In this document: positions 55,347 to 63,489 of the stretch, piece after piece | Layout of the letters: each line of letters starts with the position of its first letter | Numbering within the stretch: the first letter of the stretch is position 1 | Source of the DNA: Candidatus Obscuribacterales bacterium | GTDB lineage: Bacteria; Cyanobacteriota; Vampirovibrionia; Obscuribacterales; Obscuribacteraceae | Length of the DNA: 64,000 nt | Direction: 5' to 3' | Assembly: GCA_019637435.1 (NCBI GenBank) | Contig: JAHBVO010000001.1 | Span: 1,488,001-1,552,000, forward strand | Translations under genes and position numbers: made by a program | The notes under the pieces: generated by a model | Seen by the model: only the letters and a program-made list of their open reading frames with translations | Databases searched by the model: none | Told to the model about the DNA's origin: nothing

Positions 55347-57181
55347 TTCTTCTGCGTGCGCAGGCTGGAAGTCTTTTCTGGCTTCTTGCCTTCGCCGAAG
55401 TACGAATTCTTCAAGAGCATAGGCATGTCATTCTCGTGTGATTCTCGCTCCAAATCGACCTCGGATATGAGGACGGATGGAGTGACTATGCTGTTTCCCG
55501 TGCCTCCATAGCTGTTTGGAAAGGTCACCGCATATGCGTCGCTGTCGTCGCCGACAGCTTGAATATCGCGGAAGAGGCGATGAGACAATCGTGTGAAGTT
55601 GGCGCCGCGAACGAGTTCTTCTTTTCCGTCTTTGACGTTAACCTTGTATAGAAGCGTTGGCGCGGTGATATGAATCTCGTTACCGTTGCCGAAGAAAAAC
55701 GAATTTCTACCTGGAGTGATCGAGCCTAGAACACCAGTGGAAATATGCCGGACGATATAAACGTGGTCCAGTGCTTCCTCTTTACCCAGTGCGATCAGTT
55801 GCTCTTTCAGCTTTGCCAGTGATTCGGTTTTGCTTGAGTTTATAAACAGTTGAGACGTCGAAGCGGCGCCGGCGATCCAATGTCCGTTGCTTGCTTTGAC
55901 TTCGCGACTGGGGGTGCGACCGGAGCAAAATGTTTTCAGATAACCATTTTCGACGAGCGTAACCTTCTGTGCCTTTACTCCTTCGTCGTCAACGAGGTAT
56001 CCGCCTTTCAGCTGTTTCCCCTTGTATTCGCGCACCAGTGGATCGTCGACGACTGAAAGAAATGTTGGCAAAATTCGCCTGCCGATTTTGTCGTTAGTCG
56101 TTTCGAATCGAGAACCAAATGCATTGATTGCTGTCGCCTTGTTCGTCAACCTGGGCGCTAAGGCTTGAACGAAGAGTTCTGCGGCCGCCTGTTTTTCGAA
56201 CAAGATCGGACCGCGATAATCTTCGATCGGTTTGGCATCAGTCAGCTCCTTGACTCTTTTAGCCAGGTCTCTCGCTTTCTCTTCAATTTCCTTTTGACTT
56301 GGAAGCGCCTTTTCATCACGCGACGCGAAGACTTCAAAATCAGAGACTCGCATGCCATCCGGTGCTTGGCCGTTTGCACTGATACCGAATACGATGCCTT
56401 GCTGCCCTTCTCTGTTTAGAGATCCTTCTGAGTTTGCGAACCATCGAGTTTTCGCTCTGCTCAGAAACGCGACTGTTGAATCGACTACCGCAGGGTAATC
56501 TCGGAATACGCCCGAAATCTCTTTTACTGTTTTTCGCCAACCGTCTCGATCTATGTTGAGGTCCTGAGACGGCTGCATCGAAATCACTGCTTCGACTTTC
56601 GTCATCGAATCCGGTAGGTCCTCTACCTTCTTTTGCTGCAGAATTGCTTTCTTATTGTCTAGTGATTCAATGGCGCGCTTATAACCGAAATCGCTATTTA
56701 GCCACAATTCGTGCCGTATCGCGTCGTAGTTATCGTCGAGGCTGCAAGTGCCTCGACGTCCCATCATTCCGCCAATCCCACGATGGCCCGAACTGTCCAG
56801 CTTGTAATCTCCGATTCTCACATCGCTGGTCACACTTCGAAATCTACTATCGTTGACCTGATCAAGCGCACCAAAACTTCCGTAAACGGTAAACGCCTGC
56901 ATATCGGAACCATAATATGCAACGAAATAGGGCGACTGTCTTCCGGGAATTTTCAACTCGTTAACCGAGCGCAGAAGTTCATCTTCCATCGCCCGGGACA
57001 TCGTGTCATCTGCGTGTTGCGATGCGTCCTTTATCGCCTGCTTTGGAGGCTCGACCGGTTTCGTAATAACGTTTTTAGTGCTTTCGTCCGATGCCGGTTT
57101 AGAAGCTTCTGTTTGCGCTCCCACTGCTGAACTCAAAATTATTGTATATGCGAGTGCAACTATATATGGTTTCAGTTTCAT
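55340..57181 (-). CDS. exported TldE/PmbA-like protein (zinc motif absent)
   Basis: 613 residues from the ATG at 57181, which overlaps the stop of the TldD-like gene as ATGA. A signal peptide (YIVALAYTIILSSAVGAQ) starts the protein. The body resembles the PmbA/TldD fold (a C-terminal segment LLYKVNVKDGKEELVRGANF and ANGYLKTFCSGRTPSREV-type beta sandwich). The HExxxH zinc site is not found (the place reads KQAAAELFVQA). In E. coli, TldE likewise lacks the motif and needs TldD. The overlap implies that the two are made together. Export of both is unlike the cytosolic E. coli pair. Confidence 0.82.
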   Translation of the reverse strand: MKLKPYIVALAYTIILSSAVGAQTEASKPASDESTKNVITKPVEPPKQAIKDASQHADDTMSRAMEDELLRSVNELKIPGRQSPYFVAYYGSDMQAFTVYGSFGALDQVNDSRFRSVTSDVRIGDYKLDSSGHRGIGGMMGRRGTCSLDDNYDAIRHELWLNSDFGYKRAIESLDNKKAILQQKKVEDLPDSMTKVEAVISMQPSQDLNIDRDGWRKTVKEISGVFRDYPAVVDSTVAFLSRAKTRWFANSEGSLNREGQQGIVFGISANGQAPDGMRVSDFEVFASRDEKALPSQKEIEEKARDLAKRVKELTDAKPIEDYRGPILFEKQAAAELFVQALAPRLTNKATAINAFGSRFETTNDKIGRRILPTFLSVVDDPLVREYKGKQLKGGYLVDDEGVKAQKVTLVENGYLKTFCSGRTPSREVKASNGHWIAGAASTSQLFINSSKTESLAKLKEQLIALGKEEALDHVYIVRHISTGVLGSITPGRNSFFFGNGNEIHITAPTLLYKVNVKDGKEELVRGANFTRLSHRLFRDIQAVGDDSDAYAVTFPNSYGGTGNSIVTPSVLISEVDLERESHENDMPMLLKNSYFGEGKKPEKTSSLRTQKNQ

Positions 57182-59073
57182 TTGCGTTGTCCCTCGCTTT
57201 GCGGAGCGCGGTCCGCGAATGCAGGTGGTGGCAGAATTGGAGGTTTGTCTTGCTCTTTCCATTCTCGCGCCGTTTCAACCGTGCGTACAAGCAAGCTTGG
57301 CGATGACGCCGATACCGGAACCCAGCCCGATTCTGCTCCGCAGACTCCACTGAAGGTGTCGACGTCATCAGCTGCGCAAAGAATAGTTTCCAATGACGCC
57401 AGCGGCGTTCCCACCAGATTTACACCACGCAGGAGTTCATCAGGTTTTCCGTCCGCCCATACCTTGGTGACGCGCAGCGGCAGCAATTGAAATGATTGTG
57501 GCATAAACGCTTGTGTCAATGCAAAACCGCCCGCGATATCGTCAAAGATCAGACCGTATGGTTTACCCTGACGCTTCGCTTCTTCGACAAGCATACGTTT
57601 TAGTTCTTCAAATGGAACGGTTTTGTTCGATTGAACTATCAAGTTACCCTGACGCGCTACAGGTTTGCTGCCAGGCTGACAGCGACTGTGACCGTTCGAC
57701 CTGTTAAAGTTGATGATCGGACTGCGCCCCATCAAAAAGTTTCTCAACGTGCCGTTCTCGACAATGGTGACGCGCTCTGCTGCAACACCTTCGTTGTCGA
57801 ATTTGTAGTGTCCAACCAGCGGACGTTCGTTCATCTTTGACAGCGTCGGATCATCGAAGACGCTGATGAAGTCTGGCATGATTTTCTGATTCACTTTCTT
57901 GGCGAATGTTCTACCTTCGTCTTCATCTTTCTGTCTGTGCCCCTCGACTCTATGACCAAGCACCTCGTGAAAAAACACTCCGGATGCGCGCCCTCGCAGG
58001 ATTGCTGGTCCAACATAGGGTTCTGCAACTGGGGCTTTTCTCAGAGCGATAATCGACTGAGCTAGCGCGCGTATCTTCTTCTCGAGTAAAGCGTCATCCG
58101 GTAAATCTTTCGGATCAAACACGTCGATACTGTCGTAGAGATAGAGCGTCATTCCGTCAGGCGCGATCGTGCTTACACTTGTAGAGACTCTCGCCTGGCG
58201 GTCTTGAGTTCGCAGCTTGGTACCTTCACTCGTCGTCACATAGCGTTCGTCCAGGTCGATATCTAGTTGAACGTCGGAGTCTGTAATTTCCGGATATTCC
58301 TTATAAATTGCCGATAGTTTTCGCAACCGTTCCTTCCACGATGTCGTGTCCACTGTCGGTTTTAGAGAGGTCTCAAGCGATACCACGGGCGGTGCCGGGG
58401 AGAAGTCGGCGGATTGGTCTTCTTCGATGACTTTGACAGTGCGATTTGCCTGCACCTGTATGAGATTCCTCTGGGCTCGCTTGAATGCATCATCGGTTAC
58501 AAGCCATAGAGCCGTTCTAATTGCGGGTTCATCGTCATCCAGCGAGAATTCGACGGCACTGCGAGAATCCAGGAAATATCTCTCCATCGGTACGTCGAAG
58601 TTGCCGCGCAGTTTATGGCTGGAATCGATTTCCATATTTCCGACTCGGGCTTCGACGTCCAGTATTCGCCGACGATTTTGTCCGTCAGCTTCAATTGCTC
58701 CATAACTGGCGGTAAGGTTGACGTCTTCCGAGTCGTATACGCGATAGCTGAGGAAATACAGCGGTGCAGTTCCCATCGGCTTCAGCTTTTCCATACTTCG
58801 GTGCAATTCTTTGGTCATAGCGTCGAGCAGAATGTCGCCTGTGACCGCGCCGATTGCCGCATCTTGCCCTCGTTGCAGCGTGCTGGGCGCAGTCAACATT
58901 TTGGCGTTGCCGGAGACTGTGGATGTCGAGGTTTGGGTTGTGAGCTGCGATGAAGATGTTTTCGACGCTGCGCCTGAGAATGTACCGGCAAGGGCTGCGG
59001 ATGAGTTTAAGAGCGCTGCGAAGCTGACCATTGACGAAAGCAGCGCTTTGTAACCGTATGATTTTTGAGACAT
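57178..59073 (-). CDS. exported TldD-like zinc metalloprotease
   Basis: 631 residues from the ATG at 59073 (GGAAA just upstream). A signal peptide (LLSSMVSFAALLNSSAALAG) leads. The TldD hallmark HEVLGHRVEGHR gives His369, Glu370 and His374. Segments ILRGRASGVFFHE, PDFISVFDDPTL and NGTLRNFLMGRSP are typical. In E. coli, TldD-TldE processes peptides such as microcin B17 and CcdA. Here the enzyme would act outside the cytoplasm on an unknown peptide. The stop overlaps the TldE-like start by 4 bp. Confidence 0.88.
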   Translation of the reverse strand: MSQKSYGYKALLSSMVSFAALLNSSAALAGTFSGAASKTSSSQLTTQTSTSTVSGNAKMLTAPSTLQRGQDAAIGAVTGDILLDAMTKELHRSMEKLKPMGTAPLYFLSYRVYDSEDVNLTASYGAIEADGQNRRRILDVEARVGNMEIDSSHKLRGNFDVPMERYFLDSRSAVEFSLDDDEPAIRTALWLVTDDAFKRAQRNLIQVQANRTVKVIEEDQSADFSPAPPVVSLETSLKPTVDTTSWKERLRKLSAIYKEYPEITDSDVQLDIDLDERYVTTSEGTKLRTQDRQARVSTSVSTIAPDGMTLYLYDSIDVFDPKDLPDDALLEKKIRALAQSIIALRKAPVAEPYVGPAILRGRASGVFFHEVLGHRVEGHRQKDEDEGRTFAKKVNQKIMPDFISVFDDPTLSKMNERPLVGHYKFDNEGVAAERVTIVENGTLRNFLMGRSPIINFNRSNGHSRCQPGSKPVARQGNLIVQSNKTVPFEELKRMLVEEAKRQGKPYGLIFDDIAGGFALTQAFMPQSFQLLPLRVTKVWADGKPDELLRGVNLVGTPLASLETILCAADDVDTFSGVCGAESGWVPVSASSPSLLVRTVETAREWKEQDKPPILPPPAFADRAPQSEGQRK

Positions 59074-59188
59074 TTTCCAGTTTCGAGAGCTATATGGATG
59101 GCATATGCTAACGAACTTTGCAACGACATACAAGCATCAACTGCCGTCGCAGGAAGAGCAGCGTTGACCGAGTCGCTTTTAAAGGCGC

Positions 59189-59521
59189 CTACTCCGGCAT
59201 ATTCTTAATTGGGTCGATTTCAAAAGTCTGCTTGGCACCCTTCAATTGCTCGCCGCTGCGAGCGCTCAGCCGCTGGTGGCGACCCGAATCAATCCGCCAG
59301 TAGCCTTTAGCCTCGTCAACATCGAGGTTTTCGCTTGCTCGATGCGCGACCCGCCCTGCGAAATAGCCGTCAGATTCCAATGTTTCACTTTCGGACTTCC
59401 GCTCATGCCGGTCTGTCACTTGCTTCAGACGAGATAAAGTTCCTGGGTCATCCAATTCATCAGGCTGCGGCGCGAATTTTGCAACAAGGCTTTTAGCGAG
59501 GATGTTGAGCTTTTCGTACAT
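59189..59521 (-). CDS. small hydrophilic protein, function unknown
   Basis: 110 residues; AAGGG lies 6 nt before the ATG at 59521, a good ribosome site. An N-terminal helix (MYEKLNILAKSLVAKF) leads to a charged, Glu/Arg/Ser/Asp-rich body with no recognised domain; no signal peptide or membrane segment. It lies upstream of the TldD-TldE pair on the same strand (115-bp gap), so it could be co-transcribed. Confidence 0.55.
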   Translation of the reverse strand: MYEKLNILAKSLVAKFAPQPDELDDPGTLSRLKQVTDRHERKSESETLESDGYFAGRVAHRASENLDVDEAKGYWRIDSGRHQRLSARSGEQLKGAKQTFEIDPIKNMPE

Positions 59522-59731
59522 ATTTGACCCTTATATAATTGGAATGGTCGCTGGGAGCGGTCCGTATTACCACGCTAGCTGATCCGAATGCTTAGTAACT
59601 ATAGAGCGCGGAATAAAGATGTATAGGTTTCCCCATACAGGAAATTAATTGGTTGGTCCTGAACCGTTGAATTCGTCGAAACGGTTCGCCATTCGTGACC
59701 TTAGGTTCGATGACAGAGGAGACAAGGTTTG

Positions 59732-60247
59732 ATGAAACGTACGTCTGACAGACTGCTTCTGCTAGGAGCTTTGACGATGGCGCTTGCTACCACTGGTTGT
59801 GCCGGCGGCGGTGCAAATGTGCCGGACACGATCAATGAACGGGCAAAGACACTGGTTGTACGCTCCAACTTGCTTGTAGTGCAGAAAGCGGCGGAAAAAT
59901 ATTTCAAAGACCACACCTATATGTATCCAACCGCGATAGATGACGATTTCAAAAGCTATTTCGAGGGCGGCGATCCGGCGACGAAGAAGCCAGGCAATCC
60001 TCCAATCAATCCATTCACGGGCAATCCGGAATTTCCGGTGCTAGGAACCGTGACCGATCTCGCCCAGGCGCGTCAGGCTCCACCCAGCGACTTGAAGCGC
60101 GGTGTGATTGAATACAGCCCTTTAGAAAACGGGAAGAGCTATGGTATCAGGGGCGGTGACGAGAAAGATAAAGCTATGCATAGCGAGGATGCCGCACAGA
60201 TGGGAACGCTGATCATTTCGAGAGATACATGGAAGCCTTCTGACTGA
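59732..60247 (+). CDS. lipoprotein with pseudopilin-like C-terminal region
   Basis: 171 residues from the ATG at 59732 (GAGGAG and AAGG upstream; an adjoining TTG at 59729 is less likely). A lipoprotein-type signal peptide ends TTGCAGGG, with the Cys as probable acylation site. Residues about 40-110 (VRSNLLVVQKAAEKYFKDHTYM and INPFTGNPEFPV) resemble the mature part of type II/IV pseudopilins such as GspG, which have an N-terminal helix, then a NPFTG-like loop. The prepilin peptidase site is missing and is replaced by the lipobox. It may be a lipid-anchored relative of pseudopilins. Function is unknown. Confidence 0.65.
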   Translation: MKRTSDRLLLLGALTMALATTGCAGGGANVPDTINERAKTLVVRSNLLVVQKAAEKYFKDHTYMYPTAIDDDFKSYFEGGDPATKKPGNPPINPFTGNPEFPVLGTVTDLAQARQAPPSDLKRGVIEYSPLENGKSYGIRGGDEKDKAMHSEDAAQMGTLIISRDTWKPSD

Positions 60248-60351
60248 CGGAACGCAGATGCACTCAATTCGGGTCCGCCCGTTAAATCTTATGGCTAAGA
60301 TTGCAGACGGCGTTATACTTATGATGTAGGTTTTGTTCGTTCGGGACCGAG

Positions 60352-60792
60352 ATGTACTACTCGCATACACAAGTTGTGCCGCCGAAAACCCTGGTCGGGG
60401 TCGGTACTCTGGCGACGATCGGAGCGTTGCTCACTCCTGGCGTGCTCAAGTTATTCAGCGGGGCGCTTATTGCAGGTCTGATGAGCACTTTCCGTTCTAT
60501 GACTGTTTCTGTCGACGAGAAACAGATTGCGCTGCGATTCGGTGCGTGGCTTGAAGCGAAGAAGATCAATGTTGTGTCCATCAAGTCGTTTCGCAAGAAA
60601 CGTATGAGCCCAATCAACGGCTGGGGCATCCACTTCGTCGGAGATGGATGGCTCTACAACATCTACGGACTCGACGCGGTAGAAGTCGAATTGCTTGATG
60701 GAAGCAAAACGTTCATCGGAACCGACCAGCCGCAGGCCTTGTGTGAGGCTATCACTCAGGCGTTGGTTGACTTGGAACCTTCGCCGCATTAA
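60352..60792 (+). CDS. membrane-anchored PH-like domain protein
   Basis: 146 residues. An N-terminal hydrophobic hairpin (about 10-50, LVGVGTLATIGALL...LFSGALIAGLM) is followed by a beta-rich domain (SVDEKQIALRFG, INVVSIKSFRKKRMSP, WGIHFVGDGWLYNIYGLDAVEVEL, KTFIGTDQP). This is the layout of small bacterial PH (bPH) domain proteins, which stay membrane-bound. Function is unknown. Its 3' region has a triplicated repeat. Confidence 0.65.
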   Translation: MYYSHTQVVPPKTLVGVGTLATIGALLTPGVLKLFSGALIAGLMSTFRSMTVSVDEKQIALRFGAWLEAKKINVVSIKSFRKKRMSPINGWGIHFVGDGWLYNIYGLDAVEVELLDGSKTFIGTDQPQALCEAITQALVDLEPSPH

Positions 60793-60818
60793 ACATTGCG
60801 CAGTCGTAGCCGAAGCGT

Positions 60819-60866
60819 TCGTAAAACCTGAATGTCGTAAAACCTGACGCTCGTAAAACCTAATGT
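60819..60866. repeat. three tandem 16-bp direct repeats
   Basis: TCGTAAAACCT occurs at 60819, 60835 and 60851, exactly 16 bp apart; each is followed by a partly conserved 5-bp spacer (GAATG, GACGC, AATGT). The array lies between convergent genes, 27 bp after the PH-protein stop. It might be a protein-binding iteron-like array, or simply a small slippage expansion. Confidence 0.75.
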
Positions 60867-60925
60867 AGTCATAAATAAAGCATCACTGGCTATCTTGCTG
60901 ACAGTCCGACTATGGCGCAGCAGTC

Positions 60926-60945
60926 CGACGTTTTTCGTCGATTTT
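60926..60945 (+). terminator. weak terminator hairpin
   Basis: CGACG (60926-60930) and CGTCG (60936-60940) enclose TTTTT, followed by ATTTTG. A longer pairing with CCGACG/CGTCGG further right is also possible. It lies between convergent genes; strength is low. Confidence 0.35.
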
Positions 60946-60966
60946 GAAGTGTTTTTTTGCGTCGGC

Positions 60967-61131
60967 TTAATAACCGCGGTCAGCTAGATATGCGGATTTC
61001 ACTGCTTTATAGGCAATGTATCCGTAGACTAGAAACAGCAACGTAAATCCGATGACGTAAAACTTGAAGCCGAACCTGAGAAGGGGTCGGAGCAAAAGGT
61101 CAATAAAAAGTATCCCGGTACCAGCGCTCAT
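60967..61131 (-). CDS. small membrane protein, 54 residues
   Basis: This frame is below common length cut-offs but looks real. AGAGG precedes the ATG at 61131 by 8 nt, and the product has an amphipathic start (SAGTGILFIDLLLRPLLRFG), a clear membrane helix (about 24-42, FYVIGFTLLFLVYGYIAYKAV) and a polar end (LADRGY). No family is recognised. It is convergent with the PH-protein gene and divergent from the 61401 membrane gene. Confidence 0.65.
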   Translation of the reverse strand: MSAGTGILFIDLLLRPLLRFGFKFYVIGFTLLFLVYGYIAYKAVKSAYLADRGY

Positions 61132-61400
61132 TGCGAAAGCCTCTGACTATGCACCATTGAAGGGAATGAAGACGATGGAAATTTTAGCGCGCCACCATAT
61201 CTGACGTCACAGTTGTAAATGTAAAATGTTGTCAGTCTTTCGCTTGCTCTTGAAAACGCGGCTCAAGTCTTATTATGGGACGCTTTTGTACAAAGGCGAT
61301 TGTCCGAATCTGCTGGACATCGCGCGGCTCGCGCATCTTTGCAACTGGTGTATTTGGACTACGAATGCTCAGTGCGCTTTCGGTCTGAGACAATGAGGCG

Positions 61401-62987
61401 ATGTCTGAAGCCGTTTCCTCTCCAAACCGTTCCGAGAAATTTTTAGAAGGTGCCCTGTTTTTTGCACTGGTTATCCACTTCGTCGCGACGGTTTCAATGG
61501 GATTGCTACTGTTGCCTGCCATGCCGGGCGCAATTAACTCCGACGTCGACCGGGTCCGGTACATTGCCGAGCATCCGGTATTGTGGCACCTTGGCTGGTT
61601 GCCTTGGCATCTTTGTGCGCTGTCGGATTTGGTTTTAGCCGTTTCGATGTTTCGAACCCGCTGGATTCCTAAGATTCCGGTGATCGCCACTTTTGTATTT
61701 ACGCTGCTGGCTGTGACAGTCGAGCAACCGGCGGAGTTGCGTTGGAACCTAGAAGGGGCTTCAATCGCGCAGGTATGCATCAAGGCTAACGACATTGCGC
61801 CTTACCTTGATTTCGAAAGTGAAGTCTACATCCTGGTTGCGGCGGTAGCGGCAGTTCTCTACGCGGCCATGGCTATTTGTTGGACCTGGGCGTTTGCGGC
61901 TGCTGGAACATGGAATCGCTTGCTAACGTGGGTTTCAATTTTTACATGGTCCACGCTCACATTTGCTGCTGCAGGACCACTGCTGCCCGAGCCATATCGT
62001 CCTCCGGCACTTGTATCGGGCATTGCAAATGCCGTTGGTTTCAACGGAATGGCGCTCTGGTTTATTCTTGTGCTCGAAGCGGTCTTGCGCAGATCCAGGA
62101 GCGACGAGTACTGGGGAAGAATGGCTAACTGGCGTCATCCGCGAGCCGGTTTGATTGGCTCAGCGTTGACCGCTATCGGAAACAGTCGTGTTCTTCGATA
62201 CCTGGGCGAGATAGTCCCTGCCGTTAGAATGGTCAGCGACATCGAAGACGTAATCTACATCAACTATCTTGTGGATGCAAAACTGTTGGAGCCGCTCGTA
62301 CCACTCGGTTTGGAGTTGCAACGTTTGGGACCGGAGCAGAGCCACGCGTTGTTTACAGTCCTGACCTACAGACATGGCAACTTCGGACCTCAGATATTCG
62401 GTTCTCTACGGAAGTTTTTTCCGTCTCCGGTCCAAAGCAATTGGCGAATTCATGTTCGTGATCGTGCCGGTGTCGAGGGAATTTTCTTCGTTGCGACGGT
62501 TGTTACCAGTTCACTTGTGTCGCTAGGAGGAAGAATCTTTGCAGACGGAGTTCCCATGCATATTGCCGAGGCTGGATCAGTCACCGCCGGTAGTGACGGT
62601 GGATTCACGGTCACTCTTGTCGCTGGCACTGGCTCCTCACCAGATATAGTGGCGAAGCTATCGCCGTGCAGCAAACCAGTTTTAATCGGAGCCTGGAAAG
62701 AGTGTTTTCGCGATTTCGATTCATTTCTCGCGTATTGTGTTCCACAAGACCGAGCTATTTCAGGGCAACCCTGGTATCAACAAATAACTAAACAAGAAAT
62801 CAATCTTGGGATTCCGCTCAGCAGCTGCGAGCCACTGGAAGGCATCGTCCAATCTCGTACCATCGATCAGTTGATAGGTCGAGGCCCGCAACCTGTTTGC
62901 TTTCGGGTTCCAAGAGTCAGCTTCTCGCTTGAGAAAATTGATAGATACAAAATTGATAACAAAGATGGTGGTAGTGAGTTGAGTTAA
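61401..62987 (+). CDS. fusion of a multi-pass membrane domain and a DUF2071-like domain
   Basis: 528 residues. The first half (20-235) has about seven membrane helices (FALVIHFVATVSMGLLLLP, AALYAAMAICWTWAFAAA) of a DUF4386-like kind. The second half (about 260-520) is soluble and resembles DUF2071/acetoacetate-decarboxylase-fold proteins: VIYINYLVDAKLLEPLVPLGLELQ, ALFTVLTYRHGNFGP, FFVATVVTS. DUF2071 proteins are normally free soluble domains, so the membrane fusion is unusual. GAGG precedes the ATG at 61401. Function is unknown. Confidence 0.65.
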   Translation: MSEAVSSPNRSEKFLEGALFFALVIHFVATVSMGLLLLPAMPGAINSDVDRVRYIAEHPVLWHLGWLPWHLCALSDLVLAVSMFRTRWIPKIPVIATFVFTLLAVTVEQPAELRWNLEGASIAQVCIKANDIAPYLDFESEVYILVAAVAAVLYAAMAICWTWAFAAAGTWNRLLTWVSIFTWSTLTFAAAGPLLPEPYRPPALVSGIANAVGFNGMALWFILVLEAVLRRSRSDEYWGRMANWRHPRAGLIGSALTAIGNSRVLRYLGEIVPAVRMVSDIEDVIYINYLVDAKLLEPLVPLGLELQRLGPEQSHALFTVLTYRHGNFGPQIFGSLRKFFPSPVQSNWRIHVRDRAGVEGIFFVATVVTSSLVSLGGRIFADGVPMHIAEAGSVTAGSDGGFTVTLVAGTGSSPDIVAKLSPCSKPVLIGAWKECFRDFDSFLAYCVPQDRAISGQPWYQQITKQEINLGIPLSSCEPLEGIVQSRTIDQLIGRGPQPVCFRVPRVSFSLEKIDRYKIDNKDGGSELS

Positions 62988-63084
62988 CGTCACACAGTGT
63001 TGAAATGTTTGTCGTGCTGCGTTTAGTCTAAGAAAACGTTTTTGGTGTCAGTGTTAACGAGAGAAGCAATCAGGAGTGATCAAC

Positions 63085-63489
63085 ATGAAGCGCGAGAATT
63101 TTTCCACAAACACTCCATGGGAACCAATCGTTGGATACTCGCGAGCCGTGCGGGTGGGTCAGCATGTGTTCGTTTCGGGAACGACCGCTACCGATGAAAA
63201 AGGAGAATTGGTCGGTCTCGGAGATGCTTATGAGCAGGCGATGCAAATACTGCGTAACATCGAGACCGCGTTGCTACGCGCTGGTGCAAGTTTAAAAGAT
63301 GTTGTAAGAACCCGCATCTACGTTACCGACATCTCAACGTGGGAAGAAGTCGGCAAAGCGCACGGTGAATTCTTTCGCGATATCAGACCTGCGACGGCTC
63401 TGCTCGAAGTAAGCAAGCTCGTTTCACCGAACATGCTTGTCGAAATCGAGGCGGACGCTATAGTCGGTGATAAAGCTTTCGATGATTAG
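63085..63489 (+). CDS. RidA / YjgF-family reactive intermediate deaminase
   Basis: 134 residues from the ATG at 63085, with AGGAG 7 nt upstream (the frame also opens at GTG 63076). RidA hydrolyses enamine/imine intermediates released by PLP enzymes. Motifs: [48 protein letters not shown], and [12 protein letters not shown] with the Arg and Glu of the site (Arg in VRTRIYV). The conserved active-site Arg is present. It stands alone and converges on the DUF1266 gene, with which it shares 4 bp at the 3' end. Confidence 0.93.
   Translation: MKRENFSTNTPWEPIVGYSRAVRVGQHVFVSGTTATDEKGELVGLGDAYEQAMQILRNIETALLRAGASLKDVVRTRIYVTDISTWEEVGKAHGEFFRDIRPATALLEVSKLVSPNMLVEIEADAIVGDKAFDD

Noticed and set aside
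61232..61795. 187-codon open frame on the minus strand
   Set aside because: It is antisense to the start of the 61401 membrane protein, is rich in Ser, Thr and Arg, and has no recognisable domain.
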